A stretch of DNA of 12,611 nucleotides, from positions 1 through 12,611 of the forward strand of contig JAGXSK010000155.1 in the NCBI GenBank assembly GCA_018333845.1, in the 5' to 3' direction. The translations under genes and the position numbers were made by a program. This DNA comes from Clostridia bacterium. Lineage in GTDB: Bacteria; Bacillota; DSM-16504; Desulfitibacterales; Desulfitibacteraceae. Below the pieces are notes generated by a model. That model saw nothing but the letters and a program-made list of their open reading frames with translations. It ran no database searches and was not told the origin of the DNA. Positions 1 through 6,931 of this stretch are shown here, piece by piece. Numbering within the stretch: the stretch's first letter is position 1; every line of letters begins with the position of its first letter.

Positions 1-57
1 ACTTAAAATCCTGCGGGAGTTGATCCCGTATCGGTTCGATTCCGATCCCCGGCACCA
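1..57 (+). tRNA. tRNA-Leu (anticodon UAA), 3' part; 5' part outside the window
   Basis: The window opens at the end of the anticodon stem. The loop at 2-8 reads CTTAAAA, giving anticodon TAA (4-6), followed by the 3' anticodon-stem strand TCCTG (9-13). A long type-II variable arm follows (CGGGA...TCCCG, 14-28), as expected for Leu. The T arm is ATCGG, loop TTCGATT, CCGAT (30-46). The acceptor strand CCCCGGC (47-53), discriminator A54 and an encoded CCA (55-57) complete it. The gene is probably intact upstream and is the likely insertion target of the element whose integrase lies 130 bp downstream. Confidence 0.93.
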
Positions 58-60
58 AAA
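30..60. other. candidate attachment-site (att) end of the integrated element
   Basis: A tyrosine integrase gene lies directly beside the 3' end of a tRNA gene and points towards it. This is the usual arrangement when an element has recombined into the tRNA 3' end and rebuilt it. The core is therefore expected in the T-arm to CCA segment. The second copy at the other end of the element is outside the window, so the exact core cannot be fixed here. Confidence 0.4.
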
Positions 61-71
61 AAGCTAGTGAT

Positions 72-98
72 ACCAAGACTTTCAGGTCTTGGTTTTTT
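72..98 (+). terminator. intrinsic terminator downstream of tRNA-Leu
   Basis: ACCAAGAC (72-79) pairs perfectly with GTCTTGGT (86-93) around a six-base loop and is followed by a T run to 98. It sits 15 bp past the tRNA CCA end, where a tRNA transcript would stop. Confidence 0.8.
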
Positions 99-131
99 GT
101 TGTCATGCTTTAATTGGTGCTTGTAAATTGC

Positions 132-155
132 TTTTGACCACCATTTTGACCACCA
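132..155. repeat. tandem perfect 12-bp repeat between tRNA and integrase gene
   Basis: TTTTGACCACCA occurs twice back to back (132-143 and 144-155). It lies between the presumed att core and the integrase stop codon, where tyrosine integrases often bind arm-type sites. Direct repeats in this place are typical of arm sites, but binding is an inference. Confidence 0.6.
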
Positions 156-186
156 AGAATTTTTATAAAATTAGAAGTGAGTAATG

Positions 187-1314
187 CTATCTATGCAGAA
201 GTTTGTTTAACTTATCAGCTGCTTCAACATCAATATCCTTTAACACATGCTGATAGGTTATTTGGGTTATGTTAGGTGTGGAGTGTCCCAGACGTTCAGC
301 AGCCACTTTAACATCGATCCCATATTTCAACATCATTGTGGCGTTAAAATGCCGGAGATCGTGGAAGCGGATGTGTGGAAGGCCGTATTTTTTAAGGAGC
401 TCTTTAAAATGCCTACTGTAGGAACCAGGATTTATTCTTTCCCCATCCTTATTGCAGCATACAAAGCAATTAGCCTGCCAACCCTTATTTTGAACCGTTT
501 TTTCCTGTGACAGTATCTGCATAGAGGCCTTTCTATGCTTTTTTAAAAGAGGTATTAGGCCCTGAGGAATGGAAATGTCTCTAATGCTTTTTTTTGTCTT
601 TGGTTGCTTGTGCTCTAATTCTCCATTTACAGGTACGAGGCTTTTCCTAATAGAAATTATTCCTTGCCTTAGATCAACATCAGCCCATCTTAATCCAAAA
701 ACCTCTCCCCGACGTAATCCCAGTAGACCAGCTAAAAGAACAGGGATTTCATCAGATGTTCCAGCAATAGAATCTAAGAGCTTATTAAATTGCTTATCAT
801 TATAGATAGTTGGTTTAAAATCATCATCTGTTTTAGGAGGGTCAACCTTCTCCATGGGATTTCTTTCAATTAAATCGTTTTTATAGGCATCTTTGAAGGC
901 CTTGCTGAGAATTCTGTGGATTTGTAAGACGGTAGTCCCTTTATATCCATTTTCGATTTCATCGTTGTAAAACTTTTGAATATCAATAGGTTTTAGCTTC
1001 TGCAGCTTTACATGTCCTAAAAAAGGAACAACATGTTTTTCTATGTATCTTTTATAACCACTAACTGTTGTGGCTTCTAAGTGTGCACAATAGTCTTCTA
1101 ACCATTGTGTCAGGTAGCCTTTTACTGTAACATTTGAAGGCTCCGCAAAGTTTCCAGAAGCTATTCTTTCTTCAAGTTGGTTTGCTGCTCTTTTAACCTC
1201 AGGTCTGGTTTCACCGTAAATCCATTTGCGTCTACGCTTGCCAGTCTTTGGATCTGGAGGCAAATCAACTATTGCCTGCCAGCGACCGTCACTTCGCTTG
1301 CTAATTGCCGCCAT
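187..1314 (-). CDS. int: tyrosine recombinase / phage integrase
   Basis: Site-specific recombinase of 375 aa, the usual size for phage and ICE integrases of the Tn916/lambda type, expected to integrate and excise the element at the tRNA-Leu site. The N-terminus (about 1-55) has the small Arg/Lys-rich arm-binding type of domain. Residues about 62-160 look like a SAM-like core-binding domain, and about 168-365 form the catalytic domain. Visible catalytic residues are R201 (in GLRRGE), H318 and R321 (in HDLRH), H344 (LGH) and the nucleophile Y354 (ITYQHV). All are intact, so the enzyme is probably active. The ATG at 1314 is preceded by AAGGAGGA with good spacing. The upstream gene on the same strand is the repressor, about 120 bp away. 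The stop codon is 130 bp from the tRNA end. Confidence 0.97.
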   Translation of the reverse strand: MAAISKRSDGRWQAIVDLPPDPKTGKRRRKWIYGETRPEVKRAANQLEERIASGNFAEPSNVTVKGYLTQWLEDYCAHLEATTVSGYKRYIEKHVVPFLGHVKLQKLKPIDIQKFYNDEIENGYKGTTVLQIHRILSKAFKDAYKNDLIERNPMEKVDPPKTDDDFKPTIYNDKQFNKLLDSIAGTSDEIPVLLAGLLGLRRGEVFGLRWADVDLRQGIISIRKSLVPVNGELEHKQPKTKKSIRDISIPQGLIPLLKKHRKASMQILSQEKTVQNKGWQANCFVCCNKDGERINPGSYSRHFKELLKKYGLPHIRFHDLRHFNATMMLKYGIDVKVAAERLGHSTPNITQITYQHVLKDIDVEAADKLNKLLHR

Positions 1315-1434
1315 AAATCGTCCTCCTTTTTTACTGAAATTTTAATCCAATGCAAAGTTCCATGTTGCAAATTAGACGGATAAAACCCCCTTCCATGTTT
1401 TATAAATTACGGCAGTGACTGTTTAATACGAAAG

Positions 1435-1824
1435 CTACTTAGTATCATTCTCATCATTGTTTTTGTCAACTGCTTCTGTAGAGGTACCCCTACTATTTAG
1501 ATGTGTATTTTGCAAATACTTTGCATAGTTTACCAATTCAATTTTGGCGGTATCTGGCAGTGAATTATATATTTTTTCTAGGGTACCTAAGTCTGTATTT
1601 GGGGTACGAATATCTGATCTTCCTACGAGCCAGTCCATTGAAACATTAAAGTGCAAAGCAAGCTCCTGTACAAAGGGAATATATGGCTCTCTTTTACCGG
1701 TTTCGTACCTTGATATAGTTGATTTATTAATTCCCATTATTTTAGCAAGCTCTTCTGCCGAGATGCTATGTTCTTTTCTTAGCTCCCTTAATCTTTTTCC
1801 GAATTTAGTCTCAAATTTAGCCAC
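1435..1824 (-). CDS. Xre/CI-like HTH repressor
   Basis: Short transcription factor with an N-terminal HTH_3 (Xre) domain, followed by about 60 residues ending in a charged, Asn/Asp-rich tail. The HTH covers RLRELRKEHSISAEELAK, the recognition helix NKSTISRYETG, and MDWLVGRSD. There is no room for a LexA/S24 self-cleavage domain, so induction would need another route, such as the antirepressor at 2253-3059. I chose the GTG at 1824 because GAGG/GGTGAT-like Shine-Dalgarno bases lie just upstream. The frame stays open to another GTG at 1836, but GAGG would then abut that start with no spacing. It is divergent from the Cro-like gene, with operators between the two, as in a lambdoid lysogeny switch. 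The product probably represses both promoters in the gap. Confidence 0.9.
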   Translation of the reverse strand: MAKFETKFGKRLRELRKEHSISAEELAKIMGINKSTISRYETGKREPYIPFVQELALHFNVSMDWLVGRSDIRTPNTDLGTLEKIYNSLPDTAKIELVNYAKYLQNTHLNSRGTSTEAVDKNNDENDTK

Positions 1825-1848
1825 ATTAATCACCACCCTCTATTTTAT

Positions 1849-1877
1849 ATTATAATGCTAGTGTTGCCACAAAACAA
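1849..1877 (-). promoter_or_regulatory. candidate repressor promoter (leftward)
   Basis: On the minus strand a perfect TATAAT lies at 1854-1849. It is 17 bp from TTGTTT (1877-1872), which matches the first three bases of a sigma-A -35 box. The operator-like half site TTGCCACAAAAC (1864-1875) sits across the spacer and the -35 box, so autoregulation is plausible. Confidence 0.55.
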
Positions 1878-1884
1878 TAATAAA

Positions 1885-1898
1885 ATGCCAAAAAGCAT
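1885..1898. promoter_or_regulatory. operator-like palindrome 1
   Basis: ATGCCAAAAAGCAT is a near-palindrome. It lies between the leftward and rightward promoters and shares the TGCC-A(4/5)-(G)GCA pattern with the sites at 1949 and 2188. It is probably bound by the repressor or the Cro-like protein. Confidence 0.6.
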
Positions 1899-1918
1899 TA
1901 ATTTTTTGCTTAAACCTA

Positions 1919-1947
1919 TTGACATTTAATTGGCAGTGTATTATCAT
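1919..1947 (+). promoter_or_regulatory. rightward early promoter
   Basis: A perfect TTGACA (1919-1924), a 17-bp spacer, and TATCAT (1942-1947, five of six to TATAAT). The spacer contains TTGGCAG (1930-1936), an inverted half of the operator motif. The promoter faces the Cro-like gene and the downstream early genes. Confidence 0.75.
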
Positions 1948-1948
1948 G

Positions 1949-1962
1949 TTGCCAAAAGGCAT
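1949..1962. promoter_or_regulatory. operator-like palindrome 2
   Basis: TTGCCAAAAGGCAT contains the perfect inverted repeat TGCC-AAAA-GGCA. It lies just downstream of the rightward -10 box, at the expected transcription start, where a bound repressor would block initiation. Confidence 0.65.
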
Positions 1963-1982
1963 CGTCAGAAAGGAGGGGACTT

Positions 1983-2231
1983 ATGAAAAGAAGGGAATAT
2001 CGTAAGGTTAAGACTCTGATGTTTGAAAAAAACATTACTCAGGTGGATATGGCAAATAAACTGGGTATAGGCATATCTTCCTTGAATAGAAAACTAAATG
2101 GACAAAATGTATGGAAGCTACATGAGGCTAAGATGATTTCTGAAATGTTTGGCCTACCTATTGAAGATCTTTTTTTTGCCATTGAAGTTGCCAAAAAGCA
2201 TCGAAGGGGCAATAATAAGAAAGCAGTATAA
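1983..2231 (+). CDS. Cro-like small HTH DNA-binding protein
   Basis: An 82-aa protein with an Xre-type helix-turn-helix: residues TQVDMANKLGIGISSLNRKL form the scaffold and recognition helices, followed by a Lys/Arg-rich C-terminus. It is the first gene of the rightward transcript, divergent from the repressor, which fits a Cro or second-repressor role at the TGCC...GGCA operators. The ATG at 1983 has a strong AAAGGAGGGG upstream. An extra operator-like sequence lies within its 3' end (2188-2201). It could also be an excisionase-like or activator protein; the family match alone does not decide. Confidence 0.85.
   Translation: MKRREYRKVKTLMFEKNITQVDMANKLGIGISSLNRKLNGQNVWKLHEAKMISEMFGLPIEDLFFAIEVAKKHRRGNNKKAV
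2188..2201. promoter_or_regulatory. operator-like site 3, inside the 3' end of the Cro-like gene
   Basis: GTTGCCAAAAAGCATCG (2187-2203) matches GTTGCCAAAAGGCATCG (1948-1964) at 16 of 17 bases. It is within coding sequence about 50 bp before the antirepressor start, so it may control that gene or act as a distal repressor site. Confidence 0.5.
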
Positions 2232-2252
2232 CATGTATGAACGGAGGGTTAA

Positions 2253-3059
2253 ATGATGAACAACAGCGTTGCTTTGATAAAATCCCAAAATTTTGGTAAT
2301 GTCCAGTGTGATTTTTGGCGTGATGATAGCAGTGAAATTTGGATGACCAGGGATCAAATTGGTAAGGCTTTGGAATACAAAAACCCAAATGATGCAATTG
2401 CCATAATCCATACAAGAAATAGAAGTAGGCTTGATGTGTTTTCAACATCTTTCAAATTGAAAGGGGTTGAAGGAAATAGAGAAATTGCAAGGGATATGAC
2501 AGTTTACTCCCCAAGAGGAGTCTATGAAATCTGCAGATGGTCTCGTCAACCTAAAGCCGATGCTTTTATGGATTTCGTTTGGGATGTAATTGAGAATTTA
2601 AGAAAAGGGAAACTGAAAATTGTATCACCACCAGGGCAGTCAAAAATTACAGAGCTTGATATAAAGGCCAAGAATGCGGAGGCCAGACTGAGGAATTCAA
2701 AAGCCAGGCAGGCAAAATTAATTTTGAATGAAGTGGGAAAGTACAGCAACATTTTGTCAGTCCAGGCAGTTGAGCTGCTGACAATCAATGCTTTTGAGTT
2801 GATCGCAGGAGAGAAAACAATTCAAAGGCCGCAGATTGAGCAGAAGTACTATTCAGCAACAGAAGTTGCACAAGAGCTTGGAACCACTCCTAACAAGATA
2901 GGCCGTTTATCAAATAAATATCAGCTAAAACAAGATGAGTATGGCATGACTGTCTTAGACAAGTCCCCCTACAGCAGTAAGCAGGTTGCGAATTTTATTT
3001 ACAACGAAAAAGGAAGAAAAAAACTTGCTGAAATCTATAGAACAGAGGCTAGTTGCTGA
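2253..3059 (+). CDS. phage antirepressor, Bro-N domain with KilAC-like C-terminus
   Basis: A 268-aa protein. The N-terminal half (about 15-110) has Bro-N hallmarks: a short beta-rich start around FWRDDSSEIWMTRDQIGKALEY, then YSPRGVYEICRWSRQPKADAFMDFVWDVI. A charged, helical linker follows (about 118-160). The C-terminal part (about 195-262), with YYSATEVAQELG and KLAEIYR, resembles the KilAC/ANT DNA-binding domain of phage antirepressors. Such proteins typically bind and inactivate CI-like repressors or act as transcription regulators. That fits the lack of a self-cleavage domain in the repressor here. The start is ATGATG; the first ATG (2253) or second (2256) could be used, both after GGAGGG. 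It is probably in one operon with the Cro-like gene, 21 bp apart. Confidence 0.9.
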   Translation: MMNNSVALIKSQNFGNVQCDFWRDDSSEIWMTRDQIGKALEYKNPNDAIAIIHTRNRSRLDVFSTSFKLKGVEGNREIARDMTVYSPRGVYEICRWSRQPKADAFMDFVWDVIENLRKGKLKIVSPPGQSKITELDIKAKNAEARLRNSKARQAKLILNEVGKYSNILSVQAVELLTINAFELIAGEKTIQRPQIEQKYYSATEVAQELGTTPNKIGRLSNKYQLKQDEYGMTVLDKSPYSSKQVANFIYNEKGRKKLAEIYRTEASC

Positions 3060-3099
3060 AAAGAGTTATGAAAACTGAAAAAACCGAGGAGGAACCAAA

Positions 3100-3774
3100 G
3101 TGAAGAGAATCGATGAAATGAAAAAGGAAGAAATTCTTGCTTTAACAGAAGGGGAAATTGCTAGCTTGATAGATTTGGAATGTGCCTATGAGGGCATACC
3201 TCTGCTGCCAGAATGCCCTAAGAAAGCTGAGTCAATAAAACATGAAAAGGACCTAACTGCCTATGAGGTTGCAGGATACTATTTTCTAGAACCTGAGGAA
3301 GCAGGCAGGGTATTGGAGGTTTTGCAGTCAGCTGCAACATATACTAAGGACGGTTGGGGAGAGGATGCCGGGTTAAAGAGGGTAAGTGATGCAGACTTTT
3401 ACTCTCCAAAGGTGGAAGTAAAAAAGTTTTACAGCCAGGCAAAGCTTGCGGAAATTAAAAAAGATTTAGAGGAAAACAAGAGGGCACTTGCTGCTTATGA
3501 AAAAGAAAAAGAAAGATACGATAGGATTTTAAGGGATAGGACAAAGGTGGCTGATAGGGTTACTGCAGTTATTAATGAGGTTGTGGAAACTGAAAAGGAT
3601 CGGCAGTTTTATCAGGCTGAGTTTGGCCGTTATCTTATATTAGCCAACAACAATAAAGAAGTGGCCATGAGCTTTTTACTAAAGACCTATTGTGATGTTG
3701 AACATGAATTTCGAGATTTAATTACCAAGCTGTGTCCTGACTATTACTCATTACATAAGGAAGAAGTATGCTGA
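3100..3774 (+). CDS. hypothetical phage protein with central coiled coil
   Basis: A 224-aa protein I do not recognise by function. The first 60 residues include a short acidic helix (LTEGEIASLIDLECAYEG) and two Cys. Residues about 130-170 are rich in Glu/Lys with heptad-like spacing (LAEIKKDLEENKRALAAYEK), suggesting a coiled coil. No catalytic or metal motif is obvious and there is no signal peptide or membrane segment. The GTG start at 3100 is supported by GAGGAGG nine bases upstream. Its stop overlaps the helicase start (ATGCTGA), which implies translational coupling and perhaps a shared role in replication or recombination. Similar unknowns sit before SNF2 helicases in clostridial prophages, from memory only. 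Confidence 0.85.
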   Translation: MKRIDEMKKEEILALTEGEIASLIDLECAYEGIPLLPECPKKAESIKHEKDLTAYEVAGYYFLEPEEAGRVLEVLQSAATYTKDGWGEDAGLKRVSDADFYSPKVEVKKFYSQAKLAEIKKDLEENKRALAAYEKEKERYDRILRDRTKVADRVTAVINEVVETEKDRQFYQAEFGRYLILANNNKEVAMSFLLKTYCDVEHEFRDLITKLCPDYYSLHKEEVC

Positions 3775-5561
3775 CACAGATCGCGTTGGGTAATAACTGC
3801 CTCGAGCTCAGGTGCAGCTATGAAGATAGACATATAGCCAAAAGCATTTCCGGCTGCAGCTGGAACCCTGAGGAAAGAGTTTGGGAATATCCATTACGAC
3901 CAGATAAGCTCCAGGAGCTGGCAGAGGTCTTTAGTGGTGCCAGGGTTGACAAGCAGGTAAGGCTGGCATTATCTAAGCTGGCTGAGACAGAGGAAATAGC
4001 TCAGATTACCAAGTACCAGGGCTGGGAGAATGCTGTACCCCTAGAACCCATGTATATCAAAACTAAGCCCTTTAAGCACCAAGTAGCAGGCTATAACCTA
4101 GGAGTTACATTACCAGCTGCAGGACTGCTCTTTGAACAGGGTTGCGGAAAGACACTAACTGCCATTGCAATCATGGGTACCAGGTTTACCAGGAAAGAAA
4201 TAAGAAGGGTGTTGATTGTAGCTCCAGCTTCAGTGGTGCCGGTATGGCCAAAGGAATTTAAAGCACATGCTGATTTTCCTCATACCTGTCAGGCATTAGA
4301 AGGTCCGGTTAAAAAGCGGATAGAGCAGTTACACAATATTGACGGAAAAGGCAAGGGGCAGGTTGCAATGGGGGACATTCCTGAACCCATAAGCTGCACT
4401 GCAGAGCAGGCGTGTTACCAAAATACAATTGGGGACATTCCTGAGCCCAAAAAGTGCACTGTAGACCAGGTGTGTCCCCTTGCATTAACCGTTGTGGTCA
4501 TCAATTACGAGGCCACCTGGAGGATGGAGGAGGCTTTAATAAGCTGGAAGCCCGATATGATTATCGCTGATGAGAGCCAGAGAATAAAGACACCAGGGGC
4601 CAGACAGTCAAAATCCCTGCATAAGCTGGGAAGGATGGCAAAGTACCGCCTAATTCTAACAGGTACACCTGTAACCCAGGGACCGCTAGACTTTTACTCC
4701 CAATACAAGTTCCTAGAGCCAAACGTTTTTGGCAGCAGCTATTACGCCTTTAAAGCACGCTATGCCATCTTTGGTGGTTATGAAAACAGGGAGATAATTG
4801 GCTATAACAATCTTCCTGAGCTTATACAAAAATCCCATTCTCTAGCATTTAGGGTTAGAAAGGAAGATGCATTAGACCTACCGGAATTCATGGATCAAGA
4901 GCTTTACTGTGAGCTTGAGCCAAAGGCTAAAAGAATTTACAACCAGCTTGCTAAGGAAAGTGCAGCAGAGCTGGAAGATGACAAACTCCTCACAGCTGCC
5001 AATGTATTGGCCAAGCTCCTGAGGCTTAGTCAGGTAACCGGAGGTTACCTTGGTGATGGTGAAGGGGAAATATATTTAGCAAGTAAGGCTAAGCTTAGCC
5101 TATTGGATGATACACTGTCCGACCTTATGGAAGCGGGAAAGAAGGTAGTAATCTTTGCAAGGTTCATCCCTGAAATGAAGGCAATTAGAAGGGTTCTTGA
5201 TAAGAAGAAGCTCCAATATGGATTTATCGCTGGAGAGGTAAAGCAGCAGCTAAGGGGAGAGGAAGTCCGAAGGTTTCAGGAGGATCCAGAATGCAGAGTC
5301 TTTTTAGCACAGATACAAACAGCTGGTCTTGGTATTACCTTAACTGCAGCTGACACGGCAATCTTTTATTCACTAGATTACAGCTATGCAAATTACGACC
5401 AGTGCAGGGCCAGGATACACAGAATAGGCCAGCAGAACAAATGCACATACATCCATCTAATAGCCAAGGACACAGTGGATGAAAAGGTATTAAGGACACT
5501 TAAAGCTAAAAAGAGTGTTGCAGATGAAGTGGTTGATGGATGGAGGGAATATCTAGAGTAA
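3768..5561 (+). CDS. SNF2-family (superfamily 2) DNA helicase/translocase
   Basis: A 597-aa ATPase, probably a phage replication or recombination helicase acting on DNA in the cytoplasm. Domain order: an N-terminal module (1-90) with a HARP-like feel (GCSWNPEERVWEYPL). RecA-like lobe 1 has Walker A QGCGKT (124-129), motif Ia VAPASVVPVW, motif II DESQ (268-271) and motif III LTGTP (297-301). Lobe 2 has VVIFARF, motif V TAGLGITLTAAD (518-529) and motif VI QCRARIHRIGQ (545-555), typical of SNF2 proteins. All motifs look intact. Unusual are residues 202-241, a two-unit 20-aa repeat (GDIPEP..CT..Q.C) encoded by a 60-bp tandem repeat. It looks like an insertion before VVVINYEATWR, in a surface loop of lobe 1. 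The ATG overlaps the previous stop codon. Confidence 0.95.
   Translation: MLTQIALGNNCLELRCSYEDRHIAKSISGCSWNPEERVWEYPLRPDKLQELAEVFSGARVDKQVRLALSKLAETEEIAQITKYQGWENAVPLEPMYIKTKPFKHQVAGYNLGVTLPAAGLLFEQGCGKTLTAIAIMGTRFTRKEIRRVLIVAPASVVPVWPKEFKAHADFPHTCQALEGPVKKRIEQLHNIDGKGKGQVAMGDIPEPISCTAEQACYQNTIGDIPEPKKCTVDQVCPLALTVVVINYEATWRMEEALISWKPDMIIADESQRIKTPGARQSKSLHKLGRMAKYRLILTGTPVTQGPLDFYSQYKFLEPNVFGSSYYAFKARYAIFGGYENREIIGYNNLPELIQKSHSLAFRVRKEDALDLPEFMDQELYCELEPKAKRIYNQLAKESAAELEDDKLLTAANVLAKLLRLSQVTGGYLGDGEGEIYLASKAKLSLLDDTLSDLMEAGKKVVIFARFIPEMKAIRRVLDKKKLQYGFIAGEVKQQLRGEEVRRFQEDPECRVFLAQIQTAGLGITLTAADTAIFYSLDYSYANYDQCRARIHRIGQQNKCTYIHLIAKDTVDEKVLRTLKAKKSVADEVVDGWREYLE
4371..4490. repeat. 60-bp tandem repeat (REP-like insertion) inside the helicase gene
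   Basis: Two units start GGGGACATTCCTGA at 4371 and 4431, exactly 60 bp apart, and agree at about 38 of the first 45 bases. In the second unit the start GGGGACATTCCTG pairs with CAGGTGTGTCCCC (4477-4489), leaving a two-base internal loop. This gives a long hairpin with the palindrome AGTGCACT in its loop. Both units keep the reading frame (residues 202-221 and 222-241). The GGGGACA...TGTCCCC ends resemble REP-type palindromes mobilised by IS200-like/RAYT transposases in Firmicutes; that link is an inference. Confidence 0.75.
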
Positions 5562-5676
5562 TAAGTAGAAAGTAGAAAGCGGAAAGGAAAAGATTTAAAC
5601 CTTTGGCAGAAGCAGCTGCCGGTTTTTCTAACCAACTAATATCTAACCAACTGACCAACTAAAAAGGAGGAGATCC
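5562..5676 (+). repeat. recurrent intergenic leader element, copy A
   Basis: This stretch between the helicase and the gp33-like gene shares a block order with 12197-12354. The blocks are purine-rich AGTAGAAAG...GGAAAGGAAAAGATTTAAA, then a hairpin-prone segment ending GGTTTTTCTAACC, then three ACCAACT units, then AAAAAGGAG, which is the Shine-Dalgarno of the next gene. Each copy directly precedes a start codon. The function is unknown; the repeated placement suggests a mobile or duplicated 5' leader. Confidence 0.65.
5597..5628 (+). terminator. hairpin with T run inside leader copy A, possible intrinsic terminator or attenuator
   Basis: GGCAG (5605-5609) pairs with CTGCC (5616-5620). AAACC (5597-5601) can extend the stem with GGTTT (5621-5625) across a three-base bulge, and TTTTTC follows. 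It would partly terminate helicase transcription before the gp33-like gene. The stem is short, so efficiency is uncertain. Confidence 0.4.
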
Positions 5677-6081
5677 ATGAGCAGTATTTTTCATCTAGCT
5701 GATAGATTAAAGCAGTTAAAAAACAGAAAGAAGGCTTTAGAAGGCGAGCTTAAAAGCAACAATGCAGAAATGGAAGCAGTAGGTGATGAGCTTTCACAGG
5801 CCATGCTTGATGAAGAGATGGCTAACTTTGTGCGAGGTGGACAGATGTTTTATCTAACCACCAAAATCTTTGCCAGTGCTGATAAGGAAAGAAAGCAGGA
5901 GCTGTTCCAGTGGCTAAAACAAAATGATTATGGCGACATGGTGCAGGAGACTGTTAATGCAAATACCCTGGCTGCCTTTGTCAGAGAAATCCTTAATGAG
6001 AATGACAGGCTTCCTGATGATCTGGAGCAGCTGGTGAGTGTGCATGAGAAGACCCTGGTAGCAATGAGGAAGGCGAAGTAG
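5677..6081 (+). CDS. small coiled-coil phage protein, gp33-like family
   Basis: A 134-aa protein. The first 45 residues form a strong Lys/Glu/Leu heptad region (LKQLKNRKKALEGELKSNN). Then comes a compact part with FYLTTKIFASADKERKQELFQWLKQN and YGDMVQETVNANTLAAFVREIL. From memory this pattern fits the gp33-like family of clostridial and Bacillus prophages, found in replication modules. Its biochemical role is not established; nuclease-inhibitor or replication-accessory roles are guesses. The ATG at 5677 follows AAAAAGGAGGAG. It is the last gene before the long noncoding region, which begins within about 10 bases of its stop codon, so both are probably on one transcript. Confidence 0.8.
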   Translation: MSSIFHLADRLKQLKNRKKALEGELKSNNAEMEAVGDELSQAMLDEEMANFVRGGQMFYLTTKIFASADKERKQELFQWLKQNDYGDMVQETVNANTLAAFVREILNENDRLPDDLEQLVSVHEKTLVAMRKAK

Positions 6082-6093
6082 TGAAACTCTCCC

Positions 6094-6233
6094 GGGTCTA
6101 GCTCAATCGCTCCACTCTGTCAGCAGCTTATTATTATATGGGAAGGATTGTGGCTGCTGACAAAGTTCCGCTAGGTCTATTGTGACGATGCTAGCCATAA
6201 CTTCAAAGCCCAGCATACTGGTCGGCTAACATC
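6094..6233 (+). repeat. RNA module 1 (type alpha)
   Basis: CTAGC (6098-6102) closes with GCTAG (6170-6174). Inside, TGTCAGCAGC (6118-6127) pairs perfectly with GCTGCTGACA (6153-6162). After GGTC (6174-6177) the second arm is GATGCTAGCC (6187-6196) with GGCTAACATC (6224-6233), ten positions with one central C.A mismatch. A small hairpin CAG-CATA-CTG lies in its loop. Confidence 0.7.
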
Positions 6234-6284
6234 TAGCCATACTTTGGAGTCTTTTATGCCAGCCTCTGTGGGTCTATGTCTCCC

Positions 6285-6428
6285 GGGTCTAGCTAACCCG
6301 CTTACACCTTAGCGGCAATACCATTAAGCCATTTCTACCGTTTGCCGCTAAAGTGACGCTAGGTCATTAGGGGGCAGCAGTTGGCCTCACCACCCAAGAA
6401 ATACTTTTGGGTCAGGCCAACAGCTGCC
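6285..6428 (+). repeat. RNA module 2 (type beta)
   Basis: CTAGC (6289-6293) pairs with GCTAG (6358-6362). TTAGCGGCAA (6309-6318) pairs perfectly with TTGCCGCTAA (6342-6351). After GGTC (6362-6365), GGCAGCAGTTGGCCT (6373-6387) pairs with AGGCCAACAGCTGCC (6414-6428), 15 positions with a single A.A mismatch. Its loop holds ACCCAAGA/TTTTGGGT. The 16-mer AAAGTGACGCTAGGTC (6350-6365) recurs exactly in modules 3 and 5. Confidence 0.75.
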
Positions 6429-6441
6429 AGATGCTCCGGGT

Positions 6442-6655
6442 CTTAAAGATGGTTCATCCATACTTTTAAGTCAGCAGCCCAAAGCACTTCTAAGATCTAT
6501 TAAAGAAGTGGCACCCTAGATAATTACAGGATGGCCAGCTTTAAAGCCAAGTGTAATGAAACTAAATTATTCATCATCGCTTAACAAGCCCTTGGCGCCA
6601 GACTTATCCAATGTAAAAAGGAGCTGAATAGAATTAACCTAGATGTCAGCTGACA
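6442..6655 (+). other. central RNA domain, 5' hairpins
   Basis: Local hairpins between module 2 and the pseudoknotted core: CTTAAA (6442-6447) with TTTAAG (6465-6470); CACTTCT with AGAAGTG in the segment around 6485-6510; ATTACA...TGTAAT around 6524-6556, with TGGC/GCCA inside; and a perfect 12-bp palindrome TGTCAGCTGACA (6644-6655). Each is short, but their density is high for an untranslated stretch. Confidence 0.5.
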
Positions 6656-6666
6656 ATTTTCTTGTT

Positions 6667-6897
6667 AGTTCAGGTCCTATATATCTTACTACTTACGGAT
6701 GCACCCTATATAACCATTAACATTATACTACCTACCATATTTAGCATGTAAGACGACTCCTAAAGCGGCCTGAACTTTCTGCCCTGGAAGCATAACAAGC
6801 TGTAAGTGATGAGTTGTTTTCCCAAGCTCAACCAACCCATCACAACAGCTAATAATGCTCCATGCCAGACGATTTCATCCTCGCTTTAAACGGAGTC
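6667..6897 (+). other. central RNA domain, pseudoknot 1 with long arm
   Basis: AGTTCAGG (6667-6674) pairs with CCTGAACT (6769-6776). GACTCC (6755-6760) plus TAAAGCG (6761-6767) pairs with CGCTTTA (6882-6888) plus GGAGTC (6892-6897), leaving a three-base bulge. The two helices cross, so both together make a pseudoknot. Between them is an arm at 6784-6868: CTGG, AGCAT, AGCTGT, GTGATG and GTTG each pair in order with CAAC, CATCAC, ACAGCT, ATGCT and CCAG, separated by small internal loops. Confidence 0.6.
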
Positions 6898-6931
6898 TTA
6901 AGGGGTCTTTGCTCGGGTCTAGTTTATACCT

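Noticed and set aside
187..1314. Integrase as evidence for an integron or a Xer chromosome-resolution site
   Set aside because: The 375-aa length with an arm-binding N-terminus, the tRNA-adjacent position and the phage early genes next to it fit a prophage or ICE integrase, not IntI or XerC/D.
1544..1855. 103-aa plus-strand frame opposite the repressor
   Set aside because: It is antisense to a clear HTH_3 protein and is rich in Ser/Leu with no start context.
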